The notes under the pieces were generated by a model. It was not told where the DNA came from. It worked only from the letters and a program-made list of their open reading frames with translations, and ran no database searches. A stretch of DNA of 64,000 bases. Source: Undaria pinnatifida. Lineage: Eukaryota; Sar; Phaeophyceae; Laminariales; Alariaceae. Below, in pieces: positions 37,201-47,700 of this stretch; the stretch's first letter is position 1, and each line of letters starts with the position of its first letter. The stretch lies in the NCBI GenBank assembly GCA_012845835.1, contig JABAKD010000028.1:1557501-1621500 (forward strand). Reading direction: 5' to 3'. Made by a program: the position numbers and the translations under genes.

Positions 37201-40200
37201 ATCGTTGTGCTTATGACGAAGGAATGGGAGGGATGTCAGTATATTGTCTCCATCGAAGGTGGAAGGTCATCAATATCTTGAATCAGCAAATAAATGTCTT
37301 CAATCAGTACCACTCTGTACTGAAACATAGGGACCGCTGAGGTATAAATGTGAATACCAAACGATCCTTACATTTATGCCCAGAATGATATAAACACATT
37401 TTTCCCAGGACGCCTAGGTCGCTCAACAAATTGATAGACACCATGCGCGCGGGGGATAGAACCAGATGGTCGGCCTGCGCGTAAAACACAAAAGCGGTTA
37501 CCGACCATGCACAAATTATTCCTGCCACACTTTCTGCCTTCAAAGGCATCAATCACCCCGCCTCGTGAGGAGTGTAACACCAAACCATCTGCTTTCAACC
37601 AAGCATGCCATGTGTTGTCTCGTGTCCAACCCCTTCTCCCCTATGGTCTATCCCCTATGGTCTAAAGACCATGACTATGCGTGAAAAAGAGTGCCGAGTG
37701 CCACTGCCCTTCCCTCGGGCCCGCCCGATGCAGACGAGAGTAACTCACATACTGGGAGGATGGGAGCTGCAGAACGGAATGTGCTACAAAAGATGAGGAA
37801 ATAGACTGATGTAAAACGGAGGGATTTATAACACTAAATAGTATCGAGAAAGCGATCGTTGTCCTAGGATAGATGGTGGCCACAGACGGCCAAGCAGGAA
37901 GGAGATAAGATAAGTAAAAAAAAAATGCAACATATGGACGAAACATCACGAGCGTCCAAATGGTGGAGGTGTCTCTGTTACGAGTAGGAGCGGTGCTGCG
38001 CCTCGAAAGGGATGCGTGGTCAATTGTCAAAATACTAAGGCAAGCAACAAATGAGTACCCCCCCGGCCGCGGTATTTACCAAGCATGCTCTGTGACGTAT
38101 CATGTCAAACTTCCCCTCCTCTGTCCACCCATTTCGAGCGCGGACTGTTTGTTACCTGGTCCTCCCAGGACTGTGTCAAATCCGAGCCCAACAGCAGCTC
38201 CGCGTTTCCCGCAAGGTGGGCGAACACCGCCGCTTCGTGTTTCGCCACAGACCGCGCCGGACCCTCCGAGTTGTTGGCACCCCTCTCAAGGGACAAGCTG
38301 AGCGGGGAAATTGGACGAGCGAAAAATCACGAGCGAAGCGAGCTGCTAATTTATATGGTCGCCATTCATGTATAGGGGCCTTTTTCGGGCTACCCGATAA
38401 CTTTCATGTAAGCTATCATAGGTGAATTGTGTTTTGTCTTCACATTATATCGGTTATTTCTACTCAATGCTATCCGCGGAACACCCAGTGCTCATCCCGA
38501 TTCATCCTATTAACAAAGAGATACAACAATTACGTAGCCAGACGGGTGAACCCGGGACGAGGCCGACCACAAAAGAACTGGGCCCAGTGTCTGATAGACG
38601 ACATCAGGGTATTCGAAGCAACCGAGGGGTTCACGGATAGCTCCACCTTGCTGTTCGGAGTAGAGACTGTGCTATGGCCGAGGGCGGCTAAAGAAGAGTG
38701 GAAACTGGCACCGGGGGATCGTCGGATCGCCTCATGGCGAGATGGCACAGGGGCGAGGCGGAGAAGAGCTGGCAACGCCTCACAGCATAAGGCGCCAAGA
38801 GCAGCAACCAAGGAAAACGGAGGACGGGGGGGGGGGACAGCCATACTGATACAGCTGTAGATGAATGCAGAAACGAAATGGCAGATCGTGTGGCGAGGTA
38901 CCAGTTCAACAAATAAGTGGAGCGTGTGCTACTATAGCCCTGAACCTTCAAGAGCAGCAACCAAGGAAAACGGAGGACGGGGGGGGGGGAACAGCCGTAC
39001 TGATACAGCTGTAGATGAATGCAGAAACGAAATGGCAGATCGTGTGGCAAGGTACCAGTTCAACAAATAAGTGGAGCGTGTGCTACTATAGCCTTGAACC
39101 TTCTACAGCGAGTGGTAATTTCTGCTTTGTTTTCGTTGAGTTCAATGGGGGGAGCGCGAAAGCGACAGTAATGACGTGCTGTGGCCCTTTCTTTTTCCTT
39201 TTTTTTTGCTCCCTTAATTTCCTCCCCACCGGCCTTATGCCGGTATCTTTTTCCTATTCTCGTGTTGTTTTTGTTTTCGTCCGTAAAACAGCAGTTATCT
39301 TCTTCGTGTTTTGTCCGTGCAACAGCAGTTATATTCTTCGTGTTGTTGTGTCCGCGCAACAGGTATCTGTTCCTCTTTAGCACGTATGTTGTTCTTCTTG
39401 CAGCCTTTCCTTTCCTTTCCGATCTTCTTGCATCACAACATCTGTCGTTTGTTTTGCTTTGTTTTATTTTCTTCTTTTCTTTTTTTCTTTCTCTGTCTTT
39501 TTTTCATGGTCTGAATTGTTTTGTTGTGTTCTCGTACTCGGTACGCCAGCATTTCACTCGCTTTACCGTGATGAATTGCGACTGTTTGGTTTACTCTGTT
39601 TCAGTCTGTCACCACAAAAATTGTATCTCTCTAGGATGAAGAATCAGCACGGACTCTGGGTGTTCTGATGATGTCGTTGGGTAGAAAGAACGATTTAATG
39701 TGCAGACAACACACACAGTGTGAAACAGAGCAACCAAAATCAAGCAATTGCAAATGAACGGAGGAAAGCAAACGAATTGTCAGCGTACCGAGTATGAACA
39801 ACACAGCAAAAAACAACCCAAATAAACTACAAGTAGTGGTATGTATATGGAATAAAACAAAACAAAAAACATGGAGAAAAAAACAGAAGGACTACTCCCG
39901 GAAAGGACATAAATAGACAAAGCAAATGCAGAAGGATGTTGAGAGAAAAGAACCAAGGAACCCTCTCCATCGTGGATGTCCTTTCTCTCATCGTGTCGTG
40001 TGCCGCATAGGCGTTAGACGAGTGTGGTGCATCTCTATTAACGCGAAGGAAGGAAAGCAGGGGCAGACAGAGAGAACGAAAGAACGGCAGAAACAAGGCC
40101 AAGCACAAAACAAATTGCTGGTACTCGTACCACAGACGGGAAGCACGAGCAGCATAGTTTTACGGTTCTGTTACCTAGACGAGCCTGCAAGCTAGCCACA

Positions 40201-43200
40201 CGGTCTGCCACCTCCTTCCCATTCGCGACAGTGGCTTCCGAGGTCAGTGCTGGCGCCGTCACATATGGCCATAATTCAGAAAATTGACCAAGTCATGCCC
40301 GATTCGTATTATTAACAACCACCTTCTGTAGTAGATGAGGCCGGAGATCCGTGTCGTCTCATCGAAAATCTCCGAAATTACGCATTCTTCTGTTTATGCC
40401 CTCCACAAGCATAAACAGTCAACGGCAGTTACACATATCCACCAGCGCGAGTTCTTAGCGAGAGTTACACTGTGAAAAGAGCACCGTACTACTCTACAGG
40501 TGTAAGTCACGGACCGTAATAGCGACATTCGGGTTCGGTTTCAACGCGTAGGTATATTACTGCAGGCCGCAAGAGCTGAGACGAGAACTACCAGCCCGTG
40601 GGTTAGTAACCTCGCAGAGAGCGAAACCGTTGTCGATGCAGACAACACTGTGCCCAGTACGGTTCAGCAACAGCAATAGCAGCAGCGGTGGCAGTAGCAG
40701 CAAGGGTAGAAGCAGCAGCAGCAGCAATGATGGCAGCAGCACGAGTTGCCGCGTGTTGCACCATGTCCCGGTCCACGGGATTTGCATGAGACGGCAACGT
40801 GAGTCCTCCCACATGTTTCTCACATGCACCAAGACCATCAAGCCAACGCCTCTCGCCGGTCGACTATCCGCACCTAATCAGTTCGGCCGCAGATGTAGCT
40901 AGTGCGGCGGCAGCGGCAGCGGCAATCAGTCAGCCAATCAGCCGGTCAGCTAGCCAGCCAGCTAGCCAGCCGTCTCTTCTTGGCGATCGTCACACCACAC
41001 ACATTCATCACCGTTCCCACATGTACAGGCTGTAACCCTATGAAAATAGAACCCGACGTTCACCTTTTATAACTTGTTCCCCTTGGAGCAGTTGTACCCA
41101 CAACTGTGTTCAGGTCTAATGTTCCATATTGGGGCATCGTACCTGAGTTGCCAACACATTTCCTGCCACATCGCTTGCCCCGGAGCGTACACAACGCCAC
41201 CTCCCTCCTCCTGCCCCGCTTTCCTCTCAAAGTCTTCTTCCTTCCGGGACCCCACCACCACGCCGCCAGCCATCGCCGCCGCCCGCCACGGCTGGCCCCT
41301 ATCTTCACACATTTTTCGCGCCCTCCGTAGCTTTCCAGCGCGCACCAGCATCCACACCGTGCGCAGCAGCTCCTCCTCATCGAGGTCATCTTGTCCGGCT
41401 AGACGCAAGACCTTCAAAGCACCCCCGCCCCTCCCCACCCCGTCGCCATCCCCATCACCACTACCGGCCACCTTCCTGATGTTAGCGTCCGGATGCATCT
41501 GAGCCACCTCGCTCTTCTGCCCCCCTACGACCGCGAGCGACTGGAGGGTGTTATCCCACCCGACCCGACGGCCGCGCACCACCCCCTCGGCGGGGGCCCG
41601 CCCGCCAAGCCTTGCGCTCGTCGCTTCCTGCAGCCACTCCACCACCGCCTCCGTCCTTCGGAACTCTGAGTCCCGGACACGCATCCGGCGGAGAACCTCC
41701 TCGTCCGGTGCGTCGGGGCCAGGGGGCTCAAATGGAGACAGCACACTGTCACCGTCACCATTAATGTCACCGCCACCGCTAGCAGAGCTTTCGTAACGGC
41801 GGATCGCTTCCGTAATCTTAGCGTCCTCCTTATCGGCCGTGTTCATCATGAGCAGGAGCGACCAGGTGTCTTTCTCGAGGGAAAGCTCGTGGGCCGTCGC
41901 CGCCGCTACCGCCACCGCAGGCGAACCGCTGCCCTGCAGCTCGCGGAGCCGGGCCGTGGAGTCGGCCGCGGCGGCCTCGGCGCCCGAGGAAATGCCGTGC
42001 ATCTTTCGCACAATAGGGAAGATCTGGTCGGGCAGCGCGCGCTCGCCCGGGGGGAGGCGTTTCTGGTCGCAAAGCGGCGGTTGGCGTTGGCGACGGTAGC
42101 ATCGGCGGCGGGGGGGGGCGGCGAAAAGCGAACGAGGGGTGGGGGGGGGGGGATTAGGTAGCTTAGACTCTTTAGAACTGCATCCATGCTTTTCGGGACA
42201 ATCTATTTTGGAATTGGTGTGAGGTCGTTTTTGCAGCGGTAGACAAGACGCGCGGGTTATTTCTCCGCACAGGCCAGGTATTACGTAAGCATATACCCAG
42301 GGTACAACTTGCCGGCGTGTATTGTACGAGAAGTGGAAAGTACGTCGCGCGCATCGAGATTGGTGCTCTCGTATTATACTGCTGTCGTCTTTCACCAGAG
42401 GCAGTTCTCTATATATATCGCCCGTCACGCATGATACTGACATCTCCTCCTCATACCCACCACTGTGGGCTGGCAATCCTATCCTGCCCCTCCCCCCGGC
42501 CCAAGGCGCACTCGAGAGTTATCGGCAGTACCACTATATAGCATGGCCGGCCGCCGACAATCATCCAGGCGCCGCGGTGGTAATGTGAATCCCACGAATC
42601 GGAACCAGCAGAAAAAGAGGCACACACAAAACAAAAAGTATCCAACCAAATCTGTAAAGGTAATTTCCCTACTGCTGGTGTTCACCTAGGGCCTCTACGA
42701 TCGTATCGTATAGAACAAAAACCTACCAGGTTGTCAAACAAAAACCAAAATCAAAGGACCAGATGGTAGCACATCAATTTCACCGTCAAACTCTGCAGAT
42801 CCAGGAGCGCTTCGCAAAAGAGCTTCTCCTCCGGGCGTCTCTCCACCGCTCCTGGCGGAACATTGTTTGCACCCGCCGCAGCTGCCGCCAGAATCCCACC
42901 GCCTCCTCTCTCAGGAAACCCACCGCCAACTCCTGGTTCACCCGTAGCCCGGAAGAAAAGCGAAGCGGCACCACCGCTACCAAACGACGTCGAAGATGCG
43001 GAGGTGCTGTTGGTCGCCGGGGGTACCTGTCCGCTGGCCGCATCGCCGGCGGGGTCACCGTCTAGGGCATCCTCGCGTGCGTAGGCCTTGCGATAGCGCT
43101 GGGACATGTCGCCCTCGTCCAGGAAGAGCATGCTGCTGACAGTCGCGGCTTCGTCAAGCATCTGCTTCGTGCGGAGGTAAGCCTCTCGCCCTACGAAAAA

Positions 43201-43664
43201 AAATCGAACAAATGGACGGAGTTAAAACAATAAGCTATGTATTGTAGTACAGCACTCGAACCTCTAGTACTGGCGTATGAATGTATACATAAGAGCGCAC
43301 ACGCCGGTTGGTTCTACCGGGACCCTTATTAATCAGCTGATATACATGTACGGAAAACCAACGAAAAAAAGAGGGCTCTTGATGGCTTTGCACTTGCTTC
43401 GTACGACAGTACTGTTAACTCGTAGCTGGAGCTTTGGAGCTAAAGCTTGCCATGAATACCTGGTCGTGGGTTGAGAACTGCAAGTGACACCCCACGAAAT
43501 GCCAGGTTGCTGAGCGTGACAGCAGAACTCATCTTGTGTTTTTTTTCGGTTCGACAAGGCTTGGCGGCGTCTACTCAATCACGTCTCGTCTCACCAGTAT
43601 TGAGCACATCGTCCCTGGAGGCGGGAGCATCTTCCGGCGCTAGGTCCCTCCAGCTTTCCTCCAT
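31221..43664 (-). CDS. NUP107: Nucleoporin NUP107 (Nup84 family), twelve exons
   Basis: Exons: 43664-43595, 43190-42784, 42062-41143, 38282-38156, 36737-36625, 35827-35662, 35012-34701, 34241-34080, 33789-33649, 33390-32764, 32317-31898, 31433-31221. All phases agree and give 1225 residues, against about 925 in human. The family is recognised from ELLRTVWMLVRAGKLRRARK and CEDRGQPWRAA (residues about 390-421), which match the Nup84/Nup107 LIRAG...CGQPWRA motif. Collinear matches follow: SWEDQ, a VLDDNSRGRV block, LVLGERDI, SPQLLRFAAHLALL, the DGWM block and ACLPGLVFLTHEVAHSTG near the C-terminus. NUP107 is a helical scaffold subunit of the Y (Nup107-160) complex of nuclear pores. Extra length comes from Gly/Ala/Asp-rich insertions in exons two, three and ten. 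The ATG at 43664 follows a TTGTAG that could be an acceptor, so an upstream exon is possible. Confidence 0.9.
31768..31835 (-). repeat. Repeat matching 37306-37372 in inverted orientation
   Basis: The words TCGTTTGGTATTC, CGGTCCCTA and CAGAGTGGTA occur here in the same order and spacing as in the reverse complement of 37306-37372. It lies in the last NUP107 intron. Confidence 0.65.
33422..33489 (+). repeat. (GGGA)n microsatellite
   Basis: A G-rich lead-in is followed by about 11 GGGA units. The tract sits 30 bases upstream (in gene direction) of the NUP107 exon-ten acceptor, where on the gene strand it forms a very strong polypyrimidine tract. Confidence 0.9.
35270..35362 (-). pseudogene. 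Pseudo-exon echoing part of NUP107 exon six
   Basis: After an acceptor-like TGCAG the minus strand reads ALDDNSRSRSRIRAGQRG, resembling VLDDNSRGRVRAEGKG of exon six (35662-35827). The DNA shares GCGCGAGTTGTC. Exons six and seven splice directly in phase 0 and keep the family alignment, so this block appears to be skipped. It may be a decayed tandem exon duplication. Confidence 0.5.
36010..36260 (+). repeat. Tandem array of about 64-bp units, four copies
   Basis: Each unit contains GCGTTNTACACTAACTTCAA followed by YRNAACGACTCC and a variable T-rich part, at roughly 36020, 36084, 36148 and 36212. The array lies in the NUP107 intron between exons five and six. Confidence 0.85.
37008..38066. mobile_element. 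Inverted-repeat element, probably a non-autonomous DNA transposon
   Basis: The left arm (37068-37130: GGTACTCATTTTTTGCCTTA, then TTTGACCATTGACCACGCAT and CCCTTT) matches the reverse complement of the right arm (37975-38066) at about 80 percent over 60 bases. A second left-arm copy starts at 37008, so the left end is duplicated or nested. The interior is about 0.85 kb and encodes nothing recognised. Target duplications could not be defined because the flanks are G or C runs. It sits in the NUP107 intron between exons four and five. Confidence 0.6.
38510..38786 (+). pseudogene. Non-LTR retrotransposon (LINE) C-terminal fragment
   Basis: The plus frame reads RVNPGRGRPQKNWAQCLIDD and, further on, LLFGVETVLWPRAAKEEWK. 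The RGRPxxxW...DD pattern is common near the C-terminus of LINE reverse-transcriptase ORFs. No polymerase motifs are present, so this is a 5'-truncated remnant, as usual for LINEs. It is in sense on the plus strand, antisense to NUP107, in the intron between exons three and four. Confidence 0.55.
38787..39112 (+). repeat. 163-bp tandem duplication at the LINE 3' end
   Basis: Units at 38787 and 38950 share AAGAGCAGCAACCAAGGAAA, a G-run, GATACAGCTGTAGATGAATG and CAAATAAGTGGAGCGTG. The reading frame of the LINE remnant runs into the first unit. The last residues (RNEMADRVARYQFNK, then stop) are encoded in both, so the duplicated block looks like the end of the ORF plus the 3' UTR. Confidence 0.85.
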
Positions 43665-44738
43665 CTACAACAGTAAGCACATGTCAATAAAATGCCATGC
43701 CGTCAGGAAGAAAAGACACGCACGACAGCCAGGGGTAATGTGAACAGTTGATATCAGGTAGGTGATGACATGCGACGACGCATGATAATCGATGGCAGTA
43801 TGCGGCAGAGCTCCGAACGGCGGTGCATGCCGACAGAAAACTGGTGGGGCAAAGACACAATGCGCGCCGATGCGAGTATTGACGTGAAAATACGTGATAG
43901 CGCAAATGTAGGCGAGGCACTACTGCATTGTAGCAGTACACAGGTACAAATGAGGTTGGTGCCATGTGTGTACCTGGTACGTCGTGAGGAGGAGGTCGGC
44001 CGAACAAGGGCGACTCACCGGACTCAATACAGGAGCGCTCGAAAGCATGGGACGTGGGGTTGCCGGGCAGCATGATTCGAGTTACGAGTCCTTCTGAAGG
44101 CACCGGATGAGCTTATTTTCCAGCATTCAAAACGTTCAAAACGCTCGTAACACAGGCAGAAAGGGGGGGAAGGCAACATTTGAAAGGTTCGGTATGATAT
44201 CATACTCTGATGATGTAACGATTGGGGTATCGTAGACTAATGATCTCTAGTGTTGATATCTCTTCACTAAGATGATCAAGCCCCTTTGCCCTATCCAGCT
44301 AGGCGTCGTCGCAAGCATTGGGCCATATCTCTTTGCTTATATGTGCCACATCCGTCCTCCATAAGCCTAAAGCGTAGAGCAAGACCGTACATAAAAAGGC
44401 AGTTGGGAGTGCTGGTGGGGGAGAAGCACTTTCAGAAAATCAAAACCTGCACGCCGATTAATGTATCACCTCGTCCATACCACCGAGGAGATGCGCCATG
44501 ATTATTAGCTCCGTCTAGAGCAAGACGAAGCCAGCACACCGCAGTAGTACACGATCCTTGGCCAGTGTGGGCTGCTAGGGTAGGGGCCAGCAAGATGTCT
44601 TTGGTGCTGCTGATAGACAAATCCTCCCTCTTGAAAAACGCCAATACTTTGCATCGAAACCTGCGAGTTAAAAAAACTCCAGGAGCTCGGACTTGGAGCT
44701 GAGACGAGCACTCGGCCTATACCTCTGCCTGCTGAAAG
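43665..44738. promoter_or_regulatory. Divergent promoter region NUP107/CWC27
   Basis: This is 1.07 kb between the two proposed start codons, which point away from each other. No TATA box or other element was identified with confidence. Part may be 5' UTR or an undetected first exon of either gene. Confidence 0.5.
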
Positions 44739-47700
44739 ATGTCGAACATCTACCACACCGAGCCGGCCACCCATGGAAAGGTTTTACTGCATACATCCTT
44801 TGGGGACATAGACATCGAGCTGTGGGGCAAGGAATGCCCCAAGGCTTGTCGAAACTTCATTCAGCATGCTATGGAAGGGGTGAGTTCGTGAGTTCTCACG
44901 CCTCCTATTAATAATTGAATTGTCTGCTGTTGATTGTTCCGGGGAGTGGGTGTGTAGTGCTCGTTGAGCAATCACTGCCAGCAGCGCTGCAGCAGTGATA
45001 TTTTGAGCTCATCGATGTGTCGCCTATGCCACTTGTAGTGGTTAGCGTAGTCGATGATATCCTGCATGTCTATCGGGCATTTCGCATTGGACTTGACACC
45101 AAATACCTCGGCTTCGATCCCAACTGCTGTTGTTCTTGCACAGCAAGTGTTGACTAAACCGGAGGGGCGAAGTTGACACGAATTCTGCGTTCTGCAGATG
45201 GACGAAAACTGGTACACAAACGAAAGTGTATGGAGCTTAAGCTTTTTTTACCCGGATCCCCAGGAGGATAAAAAAAAAAAAAAAAAAAAAAAATCCTGCA
45301 CAGCAGCATATCGGAGGTCCCAACCCTGCCTTCCTTTTCAACGAGAGAAGAGTTCAGCACTGTCGTCCCCTTTCACGTCGACTTGTGCATACACACGCTA
45401 GGCGCTGTCTGCTTGTCAATTTTTGCACCAAAAAAGTTCTCGTGGGGTCTCGAACTCGCGAAATCGATATGGGACACAAGCACCGCCTTGTCTTTTGCAA
45501 TCACTCCATTGAGCGTGGCGGCGCAAGCCGCAGAAACCTTTGCACGTGATATTATATGGGCCTATTGAAGTGTGTTGCACTATTAATACTGCAGTACAGT
45601 AGTAATTGTTTACCTTTGCTGGACTACTGACTGTTGCTGCTCCTGCAGCCTTCAGCCAAGGTCGTCTTGGCAACCAGACTCATAAATATTCCGGCTTGGC
45701 AACCAGCCTCGCAAATTTCCGGCTGCCATAGTGCAGACAACGATGTGTGTTGCTCTGCTGGTCCCAAATGGAAGAGCGAGGTCATTCGATATCTTCAACT
45801 TTGCGCGAAAATAGACCCACCCTCTAAACCTCGAGATAGTGGTCTCTTTCAGTATGCCTAGAAAGAAAAACCAAGCAAGGACCAAAGCACTTGGAAGTAG
45901 ACCAGGATGTTTTTGCACGAATCCAGACACAGATGGCAAGAGGATTTATCTCATGAGTGGGTAGAAGCTTCGAGGAAGCCCTGCCATGCTGCTCAGGCAC
46001 GATGTTGCTATGAAAACAAACGGCCAAAAATGGCGAGTTCTTCGTACTCCGGATTCGTTTCATATTTTGATGATACCCCGCGCGCGTTAACCGCCTTCGG
46101 TGTGCTCCAGCCGGGCGGTCAGTACAGCAGCACAGCAGGACTGGCCCTCAGCCCGGTTCAACTTTCAACCCTCGAACTGTAGGCATTCGCGCGAGAGGGG
46201 AGAGGGTCGTGCACTGCAGCAGCTCAGGCCAAGTACTACGTCGGGCACAAGCAAAACGAAAATGTTGCCGAATAATTGGAAATTAGCGCCTCAGGACGAC
46301 AGGGCAGGAGCGAGCCCGCAACAAATGAGTCAGAGCCCGCTCTCTTACCGCAGAGCGTGCCGGTTTCGGAGGAATCTCGTGAGCGCTTTCCAACGGCTAG
46401 TTGTGCTGCAGTTGGGTTGGCTGTTGGGATGCTGTTGGTCTGTGTGTTGTGCTGTGTTTTTTTTTGTCGTGTGGTGTGTGCTGCGTGTGCTTGCTCGGTG
46501 CGAAGGCTCGTAGTGTGCTCGATCCTCGGAAAACAATGAGGACTCATTTTCAAGCAATAACAGTGCGTAAAGCACGCCGCTCAACCACGAGAGCGGGAAG
46601 CCTCTGACCACCGCCAGCGTTGCTGGTGTTTTACACTTACGTTGATTACTTTGAGTTCGTGATACACCAAGCGGCTTGCTGTAGGTGGGTTGCGCGTTGC
46701 AATTACGGCGCGCTGTGTGCTGTGCTGCTGCTGTGTGTCTGCTGTGTAGGCGTTGCCTCGTGCGTTTGTCATCTGAATTGTTGTTTGTTTGCCGGAAAGT
46801 ACTCCGAAAATTGCTTCAAGTATGCACTTGGGCACCTTCTCACATATGCACTTGGGCAAGAAGGTGCCCAAGTGCGTATTTTGGGAAGATCCACATCTCG
46901 CGGTGGTTTGCCGTGATCGCTAGGTCGAAAAAATGAGCCTATTTTTCAATTTACAAAACGATAGGGCTTAATTGGGTTTAGATCCAAAGATATAAAGCTA
47001 TCGTCAAACTTGAAAATTTCTAGTAGCAGGGAAAAAAACACGATGTTACTCGCAAGTTGCAGGTGACACGGAAAAAAAACAGGAATTTAGGATCAGAGAG
47101 TGCAGCAGGAGTACAGTAGTTAGGATGAGAGTACAGCAAGCAAAAACAGTACTATAATCTCACTCGCGACCTTTCTGGGTACTGCACAGTACAGGACACG
47201 TAATGATATTTATATGAAACAACAGGTTAATAAGCACGGCAAGCAAGAGTACAGCAAGCACGGCAAGCAAGAGCACCCTTTCTCGAATACGAACTCCAGC
47301 TCAAACCCGACATCTGAGGCTCTTGTCAGACGTACACGCGACCGTAATGCAACATGCTGTAATCCAAAAAACAATAACATACTAGTATAATGGTACACGC
47401 GACCCAAAACAAATACCTGGTACATGACATGAGTTTGGTATCGGCGGCCCGGCATTGCCAGTACGGAATTGTAACAAGTACACGCGACAAATATTGTGAT
47501 GCGACAAGCTGAACTGCAAGAAAGCAAGAACAGCAGTAAAAGTGGGGGGGAGCGTGCATTGGTCTGGACGAGGTATTGTGCATGGTATTGGACACTTAAT
47601 AATACTGTAGTTGTTTCTTATGTTGTCATACCGGTACATAATATACTGTCAGATTTTGTCCCCCTCAGAAACGGGTTTTATAGTTTCCGCGCACAGACTG

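Noticed and set aside
40557-40841. Minus ORF containing NMWEDSRCRLMQ as a NUP107 exon (TWED block)
   Set aside because: The exon at 38156-38282, with SWEDQ in phase and the correct preceding helix, fits the family better. This one is mostly CAG-repeat translation.
46827-46876. Hairpin as a bacterial-type terminator
   Set aside because: The context is nuclear eukaryotic and intronic with no following U tract. It is better explained as part of the duplicated repeat.
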